A stretch of 64,000 nt of DNA from CAYRWR01 sp964537555 (GTDB taxonomy: Bacteria; Spirochaetota; Brevinematia; Brevinematales; CAYRWR01), in the NCBI GenBank assembly GCA_964537555.1, contig CAZIAD010000014.1:8523-72522 (forward strand). The letters run 5' to 3'. Shown here piece after piece: positions 8,775-15,365 of the stretch. Made by a program: the position numbers and the translations under genes. The number at the start of each line of letters is the position of its first letter. Position 1 is the stretch's first letter. The notes beneath the pieces are model-generated. The model worked only from the letters and a program-made list of their open reading frames with translations, did not search any database and had not been told where the DNA came from.

Positions 8775-9359
8775 ATGCGCCAGACCAAAGAGTATATTAT
8801 TATAAAAGCAGCAATCGATGTGCTCAGTAAGGAAAATTATCACACTATGCGTACCGCAGACATAGCGGCCCGGGCCGGGGTAGCGGAAGGTACTCTCTAC
8901 CGCTATTTTTCCAGTAAAAAAGAGCTCTTTGTGGGTGTACTGAAGTTTGTCACCAACAGTCTGGAACAGACCTTTATCAAAGGGATCAGGGAAGATGCCA
9001 GCTGGAAAGAAAACATCCGCATACTGGGACAGAACTTCTATTTTCATCATAAAGAGACACGCAATTATTACCGTATCATGTATAAAGCCTTTTCCGAGAT
9101 CGAGGATGATGCGATCCGGACGGAACTGGGCAGGGTATTCAGCTCGGGTATAGAGATGATCACCCAGATCTTTCTGTGGGACCCGCGCTTTGATTCCCAA
9201 AGAGACGGGGAGCGCCTCAGAGTAGCCGCTATGATGTTATGGGGAGTAGGGGATATTCTCTGGAAAAAACAGGAGCTGCAGGATGAATCGGTACAGGTCC
9301 AGGGACGGGAACTGGAGCTCATTTTGCAGCAGATGGAATATATCCTGGCTCAGGCCTGA
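8775..9359 (+). CDS. TetR family transcriptional regulator
   Basis: A 194-residue one-component regulator. The N-terminal helix-turn-helix is typical (AAIDVLSKENYHTMRTADIAARAG, then EGTLYRYFSSKKELF). The C-terminal ligand domain is not recognisable to a specific class. AGGAT precedes the ATG at 8775. It meets the convergent diguanylate cyclase gene stop to stop at 9359/9360 with no terminator. A perfect palindrome of a type commonly bound by TetR proteins lies at 11130-11143 in front of the 11183-12534 unit, so that unit is a candidate target. This is inference. Confidence 0.9.
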   Translation: MRQTKEYIIIKAAIDVLSKENYHTMRTADIAARAGVAEGTLYRYFSSKKELFVGVLKFVTNSLEQTFIKGIREDASWKENIRILGQNFYFHHKETRNYYRIMYKAFSEIEDDAIRTELGRVFSSGIEMITQIFLWDPRFDSQRDGERLRVAAMMLWGVGDILWKKQELQDESVQVQGRELELILQQMEYILAQA

Positions 9360-11021
9360 CTATTTCTTTGCTTGTGACTTAGATTTCTTTTTATATACTA
9401 CCACTTTATTTCTGCCGCTTTCCTTCGCCTGGTACAGAGCCGAATCAGCGTGGGCAATGATGTCCTTGAGCAGCTCCGGGTCCTTTTGTGAGGTAAAGCC
9501 GGCGATACCAATACTGACAGTCAGTTTGATCACCTTTTTCTTATAGGTCATGGGGGTTGACTCTATATCTTTGCGCATTCTTTCTGCTATGGTCTGGGCT
9601 CCTTTGATATCGGTATTGGGCAGGATCACCGAGAATTCTTCTCCCCCGTACCGGGTCACAGCATCCCCGCTGCGGTTAGCATGCTTTTTAAATACCAGGG
9701 CCACCTGTCTCAGGCATTCGTCCCCTGCCTCATGTCCGTAAGTATCATTTATTTTTTTGAAGAAGTCTATATCGATCATCATAAGGGATAGGGTCTCATT
9801 TAACCTTCCGGCTCTTTTTATCTCACTTTCGATCTTCTGATCGAAATAGAGCCGGTTATTGACTCCGGTCAGTCCATCCCTGATAGTCATCTCGCCCAGG
9901 GCTTCATTGGCCAGAGCCAGCTCAGTCAGGGCAGTAGTGAGGTCTTCTGACTTCTGGATCACGGCATGAGACATCTCACTGAAGCTCTGCTGCAGCATGG
10001 AGATCTCATCCGTGATCTGGGGCGGTTCCGGGACCTGGGTATAGTCTTTTTTAAAACGGTCCACCTGATTTTTCAGATTATAGATTGGTGTGGATATTCT
10101 CTTTCCGGAAAAATAGGAAATCACTGGAAAGGCAAACACACTAATGATGAGAATAATGAATATAATCCTGCGGTACAGGAAAAACTCTTTATTCATCGCA
10201 TTGTAGTTATATAAGATACCTACATCAGCCAGATTATTTATCACAAATCGGTTAGAGACTCTCAACCTCTCTGTATAAAGGCTTTGTTTATAATAGTAGT
10301 ATCTCTGTTTATTATCGAGGCTTTTTATACTGTATTGTCCGGACTTGCCCATTTCTTCTTTCATGAGTTCTTTTTGATTCTGAAGGGTATTCATTTCCGG
10401 ATCACTGAAGGTGACACCATTGGAAGTCTGGATGAATAATGTGATATCCTGATTGATAAAGGGTAGGGCTGACAGATAAGTGACGTCAAGTGGTGAAATC
10501 ACAGAAGCAAAACCCACTCTGTTAAAGTCCTGTAATGTCAATAAGGCGCAATTTCGCAAAACCAGGGTATTAGACAGGATCTCAGGATAAGACATCTTAA
10601 AGTCTATGGAATGTTCCATGGAAGCCATGGATTTCCATATATATTTAACACGATCTGGGGGTGCATAATAGATATGGTCCTGCCAGCTGTACTGATCATG
10701 ATAGAGCAGCCGTTCTCCAAAAAACACTTCATATAAACGAAAATCAAAGCTTTCAATGTTTACCGGGAAATCTGTAGTTATAAAGCGGCCGTTTACGATA
10801 TAATCCTCGGATTCAGCGCCCACAAAGTAGGCATAATCCCTGTATTTACTGAGGTCTGAATCCAGTATAGTATTAAAGCTTTCTATTAATGAAACCAGTT
10901 TCTGACTGGTACTTTTGACAGCCTGTCTTTTATTTACCCAGAATATAATGCTTATGATCAATAGGATGGGAATCAGCCCTACGCTGAGATTGTTTATGAT
11001 CTGACGCTGCAGTATTTTCAT
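9360..11021 (-). CDS. Membrane-bound diguanylate cyclase (GGDEF)
   Basis: A 553-residue enzyme predicted to make cyclic di-GMP. It has a membrane segment near residues 12-29, an extracytoplasmic sensor region of about 250 residues without a named match, a second membrane segment near 283-303, a HAMP-like linker, and a C-terminal GGDEF domain. The active-site motif is GGEEF at 459-463, so it should be active. The inhibitory I-site RxxD is present (Arg450 to Asp453, RSGD) exactly five residues upstream, which predicts product inhibition. No EAL or HD-GYP domain is attached. The sensor half is visibly more A+T-rich than the catalytic half. The gene is divergent from the 11183 unit. Confidence 0.93.
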   Translation of the reverse strand: MKILQRQIINNLSVGLIPILLIISIIFWVNKRQAVKSTSQKLVSLIESFNTILDSDLSKYRDYAYFVGAESEDYIVNGRFITTDFPVNIESFDFRLYEVFFGERLLYHDQYSWQDHIYYAPPDRVKYIWKSMASMEHSIDFKMSYPEILSNTLVLRNCALLTLQDFNRVGFASVISPLDVTYLSALPFINQDITLFIQTSNGVTFSDPEMNTLQNQKELMKEEMGKSGQYSIKSLDNKQRYYYYKQSLYTERLRVSNRFVINNLADVGILYNYNAMNKEFFLYRRIIFIILIISVFAFPVISYFSGKRISTPIYNLKNQVDRFKKDYTQVPEPPQITDEISMLQQSFSEMSHAVIQKSEDLTTALTELALANEALGEMTIRDGLTGVNNRLYFDQKIESEIKRAGRLNETLSLMMIDIDFFKKINDTYGHEAGDECLRQVALVFKKHANRSGDAVTRYGGEEFSVILPNTDIKGAQTIAERMRKDIESTPMTYKKKVIKLTVSIGIAGFTSQKDPELLKDIIAHADSALYQAKESGRNKVVVYKKKSKSQAKK

Positions 11022-11059
11022 GTGACCTGCTAAATATGAAAATTATTTTACCTGATCTG

Positions 11060-11088
11060 ATTTTATAGGATATCCTGTGTAATTGCAA
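11060..11088 (-). promoter_or_regulatory. Promoter of the diguanylate cyclase gene
   Basis: Read on the minus strand, TTGCAA (11088-11083) and TAAAAT (11065-11060) are spaced by 17 bp. A start near 11053 would give a leader of about 32 nt. Confidence 0.6.
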
Positions 11089-11119
11089 AAAAATATTTTA
11101 AAAAAACAGTATATTTTAC

Positions 11120-11148
11120 TTGATTAATGAGTGAGCGCTCACTATACT
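11120..11148 (+). promoter_or_regulatory. Promoter with an embedded perfect 14-bp palindrome (operator)
   Basis: TTGATT at 11120-11125 and TATACT at 11143-11148 are separated by 17 bp. The spacer is filled by the perfect palindrome AGTGAGCGCTCACT at 11130-11143, whose last base is the first base of the -10 box. A protein bound there would block RNA polymerase. The half-site layout is typical of TetR-family operators. It drives the membrane protein and SDR genes at 11183-12534. Confidence 0.82.
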
Positions 11149-11182
11149 AATATTAGAAGGCCACTTTTTTAAGGAGAAAAAA

Positions 11183-11557
11183 ATGAAAGCATCCTCCCGA
11201 TCCATATTCCTGTTCAGCTTCTATGTGATGGGCAGTGGATTATTACTGCTAATATTTCCCTACTGGGTCCTGGAACTCACATCTGTAAACCCTGAGGCAC
11301 AGGTCATAACCCGCATGATGGGTATGGTCGTCTTTTTCCTGGGAATATATTACCTGATACTGGGTAAAATGGAAGTGACAGCCTTTTATAAATGGACTAT
11401 CCCCACCCGGATGTCCGCGATCGTATTTTTAACGGTATTTGTATTACTCCAATGGCTAAGTGCTATCGTATTAGTGTTTGGTATACTGGATCTGGCGGGT
11501 GCAGTATGGACGGCCCTGGCCCTGGCCGGGGAGAGAGAAAAGGAGAAAGTAAAATGA
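11183..11557 (+). CDS. Small four-helix membrane protein of unknown function
   Basis: I do not recognise a named family. The 124-residue protein is strongly hydrophobic, with about four membrane segments, and ends in a charged tail (EREKEKVK). AAGGAG at 11171-11176 precedes the ATG. Its stop overlaps the start of the downstream SDR gene (ATGA at 11554-11557), so the two are coupled. The palindrome-containing promoter at 11120-11148 suggests it is repressed until an inducer is present. Confidence 0.75.
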   Translation: MKASSRSIFLFSFYVMGSGLLLLIFPYWVLELTSVNPEAQVITRMMGMVVFFLGIYYLILGKMEVTAFYKWTIPTRMSAIVFLTVFVLLQWLSAIVLVFGILDLAGAVWTALALAGEREKEKVK

Positions 11558-12534
11558 TCGCACTGACAGGAGCCACAGGCCACCTCGGAAATGTGGTGGT
11601 ACGGGAGCTGCAATCATATAAGGAAAAGATCAGGGCGCTGGTCCTGCCCGGGGAAGATACCAGAGTCTTACAGGGCCTGGATGTGGAGTATATCTATGGA
11701 GATGTACGTGATCCTGAGGCGGTCCATCAGCTATGTAAAGGGGCACGCTGGGTATTCCACATGGCCTCTATGATATCTATATCCCGGGACCAGTATCAGC
11801 TTCTCAGGGATATCAATGTGGGGGGCACCCGCAATATCATACAGGCCTGCCAAAAAAACCGGGTGCAGCGGCTGGTCTATACCAGCTCGGTACATGCATT
11901 CTCACCGCTCAGTGACAGAGCCGTCATGAATGAAGAATCCCTCATAGATCCGGCTACTGCCCTGGGCGACTACGGCAAGACCAAGGCTGCGGCTACGCGG
12001 GCCGTTTTTAAAGCAGCCGCTCAGGGACTGGACGCTGTAGTGCTGCATCCGGCAGCCATCATCGGGCCCTATGACTACCGGCCATCCAAGCTGGGCCGAT
12101 GGATACTGCAGGCTGCCCGGGGCCGTATGAAGATAGACCTGGAGGGAGCCTATTCATTTGTGGATGTACGGGATGTGGCACGGGCTGAGATACTGGCAGC
12201 CGTGAATGGAGTAGCCGGGCATAACTATATCCTGTCCGGGGAAAGACGTACTCTGGGGGATTTCTTCCAAATGGTGGCTCACACCCTGGGACGGAAGATT
12301 CGGCAGTTTCCCCTGCCTCAGTGGTTCCTCCGCTTTCCGGCACTGGTGGCAGAACTCTATTTTAAGCTCAGTCATACCGAGCCCATATTCACCCGGGAAG
12401 CTCTGGACATACTGAGGACCAATACCTATATGACAGCCCGGCGAGCTCAGAAAGAACTGGGCTTCATGGCCCGGCCCTTGCAGGATACCCTGGAAGATGA
12501 GCTGGCCTGGTTTCAGGCGGAAGGGGTCTTATAA
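11554..12534 (+). CDS. NAD(P)-dependent SDR / NAD-epimerase-dehydratase family protein
   Basis: A 326-residue extended short-chain dehydrogenase. The Rossmann motif GATGHLG is at residues 6-12, the second-strand acidic region is at IYGDVRD, the catalytic Tyr140-Lys144 pair is in DYGKTKAAA, and a Ser pair occurs at TSSVHAF. The overall pattern resembles dihydroflavonol-reductase or 3-beta-HSD-like SDRs; the substrate is unknown. The ATG at 11554 overlaps the upstream stop (ATGA) and is preferred over an upstream in-frame ATG at 11392 inside the membrane-protein gene. The TetR regulator and this operon may form a small inducible module. Confidence 0.87.
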   Translation: MIALTGATGHLGNVVVRELQSYKEKIRALVLPGEDTRVLQGLDVEYIYGDVRDPEAVHQLCKGARWVFHMASMISISRDQYQLLRDINVGGTRNIIQACQKNRVQRLVYTSSVHAFSPLSDRAVMNEESLIDPATALGDYGKTKAAATRAVFKAAAQGLDAVVLHPAAIIGPYDYRPSKLGRWILQAARGRMKIDLEGAYSFVDVRDVARAEILAAVNGVAGHNYILSGERRTLGDFFQMVAHTLGRKIRQFPLPQWFLRFPALVAELYFKLSHTEPIFTREALDILRTNTYMTARRAQKELGFMARPLQDTLEDELAWFQAEGVL

Positions 12535-12546
12535 GCCTGATACTGC

Positions 12547-12575
12547 TTGCAGGGAAAAACACTTCATGTTATACT
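12547..12575 (+). promoter_or_regulatory. Promoter of the DUF2207 gene
   Basis: TTGCAG at 12547-12552 and TATACT at 12570-12575 have 17-bp spacing. The leader would be about 33 nt, with GGAGG just before the ATG at 12615. Confidence 0.65.
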
Positions 12576-12614
12576 CCGGAATAAAGAATGTGATTTTGGA
12601 TCTCCGGAGGTTTT

Positions 12615-14534
12615 ATGAAATACTTCATTAAAATCATCTTATTACTATTATCGGGATTTGTCCCACTGGCCTTACTGCACTCTCAGAGCGAGCTGGAAAA
12701 AATACATGATTATAATATCACCATCAAAGTCCGGCCCGATCGTTCTTTGCTCATCCAGGAGGACATTAAGGTCTATGCCAATAATGAGGAGATCAACCGG
12801 GGAATCTACCGGGATATTCCTCAGTCACGGGCCCTGAAAGGGGGGCTGGTCCATCGCTATGATGTGCAAGTTCAGGAGATAAGGAAAAACGGGGAACCGG
12901 AGCCCTATCATACTGAAGATAATTATAATCTCCTGCGGGTATACATCGGGGATGAAGATGTCTACCTGGATCCGGGTATGTACCAGTACAGCATCATCTA
13001 TACCGTCTCAGATGCCCTGGAATCGGTGTCCAACAGCAGCGTCCTCTACTGGAATGTGATCGGGGATCAGTGGAAATTTCCCATACTGCATGCCAGTCTT
13101 AAGCTGTGGATGCCCGAAGGCAGTGCCAGGAATATTCAGGACAGGCAGGCCTGGCAGGGTAAGTCAGGCTCTACTGATTCAGATTATGACTTTAGCCGCA
13201 ACGGCGATCAAATGGAATTTAAACTGAGACATTCCCTGAAGCTGGGAGAGGGCTGGACCATCAGGCTGCAATGGCAGGATGACACTATACAGCCACTGAG
13301 CCGGCAGGAGGCCATCGCTAAACTGGTAAAAGACAACAGAGGTATGTTTTTTATCATGGGGGGAATCCTTTTCGTTTTTATCTATTATCTGCTGGCCTGG
13401 GCATTTTTGGGAAAGGATCCTGAAAAAGGGAGTATCATGACCTACTATGAAGCCCCCGAATCCCTCTCACCCGCCTCCATGCGTTTTATCAGTAATATGG
13501 GCTATGATCAAAAGATATTCACTACGGCCATCATCAGTATGGCTGTAAAGGGGCATATCAAAATAAATGAGAGTAACGATATTTATACCTTGAACCGGCA
13601 GAATGAAGATTATTCTCTGCTGAGCCCCGAAGAAGCAGCTGTCTCTAAGGAACTCTTTGAAAGCGGTCCCTCCATCAAGGTGGAAAATGCCAATCATCAG
13701 GACTTTAAAGAAGCGATAAGAGCCTGTAAAGACAGCCTTAAAAAAAATTATGTAAATATACTCTTTATCAGCAATAAGCATATTTTTATTCCCGGGCTCA
13801 TCGCCACTATAGCTATAATGATAGGGGGCGTTGCCCTTAATGTGGGAAATTTTGCCCAGATATTTATCCTGATATGGCTCAGCTTCTGGAATGTAGGGGT
13901 GTTTTTCCTGTTACGGCAGGTGGTCTTAGCCTGGAAAAAGGCGGGCAGCTCCTCCCGGCACAGATTCCTGAATACCGGCGCCGCAATTTTTATGACATTT
14001 TTCTCCTCTTTCTTTGTAGGAGCCGATCTGGTGGTATTCGGCATTTTTCTTAACATGGGCCCCTCCGCCTTGTGGATGGTATTGTTCTTTGCGACTGCGG
14101 TAGTCATGAATTATACCTTCTTCCGCCTGCTCAAGGCTCCTACCCTGGCTGGACGGAAGATCATGGATAAGATAGAAGGATTCCGGCGGTATATCGATGT
14201 CACAGAAAAAAAGCAGATGGAGTATTTTAACCCCCCGGAGAAGACCGTCACTAATTTTGAAAAATTTCTGCCCTATGCCCTGGCTTTTGATATGGAAAAA
14301 AACTGGGCGGGATACTTTAATGAAGTCATGTCCTCCCTGCAGGAGAACAGATCCTGGTCGCCCCACTGGTACCAGGGCAGCTCGTTCAACACCCTGAGCT
14401 TTAGTGAGTTCAGCAGCTCCCTGGGCAGCAGCCTGTCCAGCGCCTTTAGCACAGCCTCTGCCTCTCCCAGCAGCGGGAGCAGCGGGGGATCTTCCGGTGG
14501 CGGAGGCGGCGGTGGTGGCGGCGGGGGCTGGTGA
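12615..14534 (+). CDS. DUF2207 membrane protein with Gly/Ser-rich tail
   Basis: A 639-residue protein with an N-terminal signal segment and an extracytoplasmic DUF2207-type domain (IHDYNITIKVRPDRSLLIQEDIKV, then RGIYRDIPQSRAL). A membrane helix follows near residues 243-266, then a cytoplasmic part, several helices between about 388 and 500, and a low-complexity Ser/Gly tail ending in eleven glycines and a tryptophan. Such a glycine tail ending in W is common in DUF2207 and TPM-domain proteins. The function is unknown. The gene is monocistronic, with its own promoter at 12547 and a strong terminator after it. Confidence 0.85.
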   Translation: MKYFIKIILLLLSGFVPLALLHSQSELEKIHDYNITIKVRPDRSLLIQEDIKVYANNEEINRGIYRDIPQSRALKGGLVHRYDVQVQEIRKNGEPEPYHTEDNYNLLRVYIGDEDVYLDPGMYQYSIIYTVSDALESVSNSSVLYWNVIGDQWKFPILHASLKLWMPEGSARNIQDRQAWQGKSGSTDSDYDFSRNGDQMEFKLRHSLKLGEGWTIRLQWQDDTIQPLSRQEAIAKLVKDNRGMFFIMGGILFVFIYYLLAWAFLGKDPEKGSIMTYYEAPESLSPASMRFISNMGYDQKIFTTAIISMAVKGHIKINESNDIYTLNRQNEDYSLLSPEEAAVSKELFESGPSIKVENANHQDFKEAIRACKDSLKKNYVNILFISNKHIFIPGLIATIAIMIGGVALNVGNFAQIFILIWLSFWNVGVFFLLRQVVLAWKKAGSSSRHRFLNTGAAIFMTFFSSFFVGADLVVFGIFLNMGPSALWMVLFFATAVVMNYTFFRLLKAPTLAGRKIMDKIEGFRRYIDVTEKKQMEYFNPPEKTVTNFEKFLPYALAFDMEKNWAGYFNEVMSSLQENRSWSPHWYQGSSFNTLSFSEFSSSLGSSLSSAFSTASASPSSGSSGGSSGGGGGGGGGGGW

Positions 14535-14540
14535 TTTAGT

Positions 14541-14573
14541 CAATAGTCGATAGTCAAATCAATAGTCGATAGT
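14541..14573. repeat. 14-bp direct repeat pair after the DUF2207 gene
   Basis: CAATAGTCGATAGT occurs at 14541-14554 and again at 14560-14573, 19 bp apart start to start, between the DUF2207 stop and the terminator. A partial third copy (TAGTC) precedes it. It looks like a short tandem duplication; no function is apparent. Confidence 0.8.
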
Positions 14574-14581
14574 GTATAAGA

Positions 14582-14612
14582 AGCGGGGCCTGTTCGGCCC
14601 CGCTATTTATTT
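14582..14612 (+). terminator. Rho-independent terminator after the DUF2207 gene
   Basis: A 9-bp G+C-rich stem is formed by AGCGGGGCC (14582-14590) and GGCCCCGCT (14596-14604) with a 5-nt loop. It is followed by a T-rich tract. Confidence 0.9.
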
Positions 14613-14716
14613 TTTTAATCATGCATCTTTTTCCAGATACCCAGACTTATCTATATGAAAAGCGAAAAGAAACACACACTCCTCTCCCTCTTATGGGACC
14701 CGAGAATCTCATAGAT

Positions 14717-14748
14717 AAAGGGCTGCCTCACACCGGCAGCCCTTTGTA
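14717..14748 (-). terminator. Hairpin between DUF2207 and bcp, likely terminator of bcp
   Basis: AAAGGGCTGCC (14717-14727) and GGCAGCCCTTT (14735-14745) form a perfect 11-bp stem with a 7-nt loop. It lies 16 bp beyond the bcp stop on the minus strand. The T-tract is short on both strands, so termination may be weak or bidirectional. Confidence 0.65.
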
Positions 14749-14761
14749 TTATCAGACTTTT

Positions 14762-15229
14762 TTAGCTCTGAAGGTCGTTCAGTTTGACTAGTACTTCATC
14801 CACATGGCCCTTGACTTTCACAGGACTCCACACAAATGCCACCTTGCCCTCAGGGTCTATGAGGTATGTGGTGCGTACCACGCCCTCGTACTCTTTGCCA
14901 TAATTCTTTTTCATCTGCCACACGCCCAGCTTTTTGCAGACCTCTTTATCCGGATCGGAGGCCAGGGTGATGCTGAGGTCCTGTTTGCTGGTGAATCCCT
15001 CATGGCTTTTTACCGAGTCGGGACTGACCCCCACTATCACTGCTCCCAGTTCTTCAAAGTTCTGTTTTTCTTTACTGAAGTCAATGGCTTCTATAGTACA
15101 TCCTGGGGTATTGTCTTTGGGATAAAAATAGAGTACCAGCCATTTCCCTTTGACATCTGAAGGGCTGAACTTTCCCTGGGGGGTATCGAGGCTGAAGTCG
15201 GGGATGGGCTTACCTGTTTCCAATAGCAT
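14762..15229 (-). CDS. bcp: Thioredoxin-dependent thiol peroxidase (Bcp/PrxQ peroxiredoxin)
   Basis: A 155-residue peroxiredoxin that reduces hydroperoxides in the cytoplasm. The peroxidatic Cys44 is in PKDNTPGCTIEAIDF. The resolving Cys five residues later, found in many Bcp proteins, is absent; a second Cys98 in KEVCKKLGVW remains. The enzyme may therefore use a different disulfide or a one-Cys mechanism. The start at 15229 is supported by AAGGAGG just upstream; an in-frame ATG five codons earlier lies before that site and is not used. A promoter is visible on the minus strand at 15263-15291. Confidence 0.94.
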   Translation of the reverse strand: MLLETGKPIPDFSLDTPQGKFSPSDVKGKWLVLYFYPKDNTPGCTIEAIDFSKEKQNFEELGAVIVGVSPDSVKSHEGFTSKQDLSITLASDPDKEVCKKLGVWQMKKNYGKEYEGVVRTTYLIDPEGKVAFVWSPVKVKGHVDEVLVKLNDLQS

Positions 15230-15262
15230 GTTTCCTCCTTGCATGACTAAATATACTCAATT

Positions 15263-15291
15263 ATTATACTCAGGGGAAGCTTTTCTGTAAA
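15263..15291 (-). promoter_or_regulatory. Promoter of bcp
   Basis: On the minus strand, TTTACA (15291-15286) and TATAAT (15268-15263) are spaced by 17 bp. The leader would be about 27 nt. Confidence 0.65.
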
Positions 15292-15337
15292 ACAATTCAT
15301 ACTTAAATACCGGGTATATATTTTTTATAAAACATGC

Positions 15338-15343
15338 TATAAT
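15338..15343 (+). promoter_or_regulatory. -10 box before the radical SAM gene
   Basis: A perfect TATAAT lies 23 bp before the ATG at 15366. The -35 region (around 15315-15320) is A+T-rich without a good match. Confidence 0.5.
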
Positions 15344-15365
15344 ATTCCAGCACAGGGGGTATAAT

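Noticed and set aside
11392..11553. Upstream extension of the SDR gene to an ATG at 11392
   Set aside because: It would overlap most of the membrane-protein gene; the Rossmann motif begins right after the ATG at 11554, which overlaps the upstream stop.
13926..14543. 205-codon minus-strand frame rich in Ala and Arg
   Set aside because: Mirror of the Gly/Ser-rich tail of the DUF2207 gene; repetitive G+C-rich codons leave antisense frames open.
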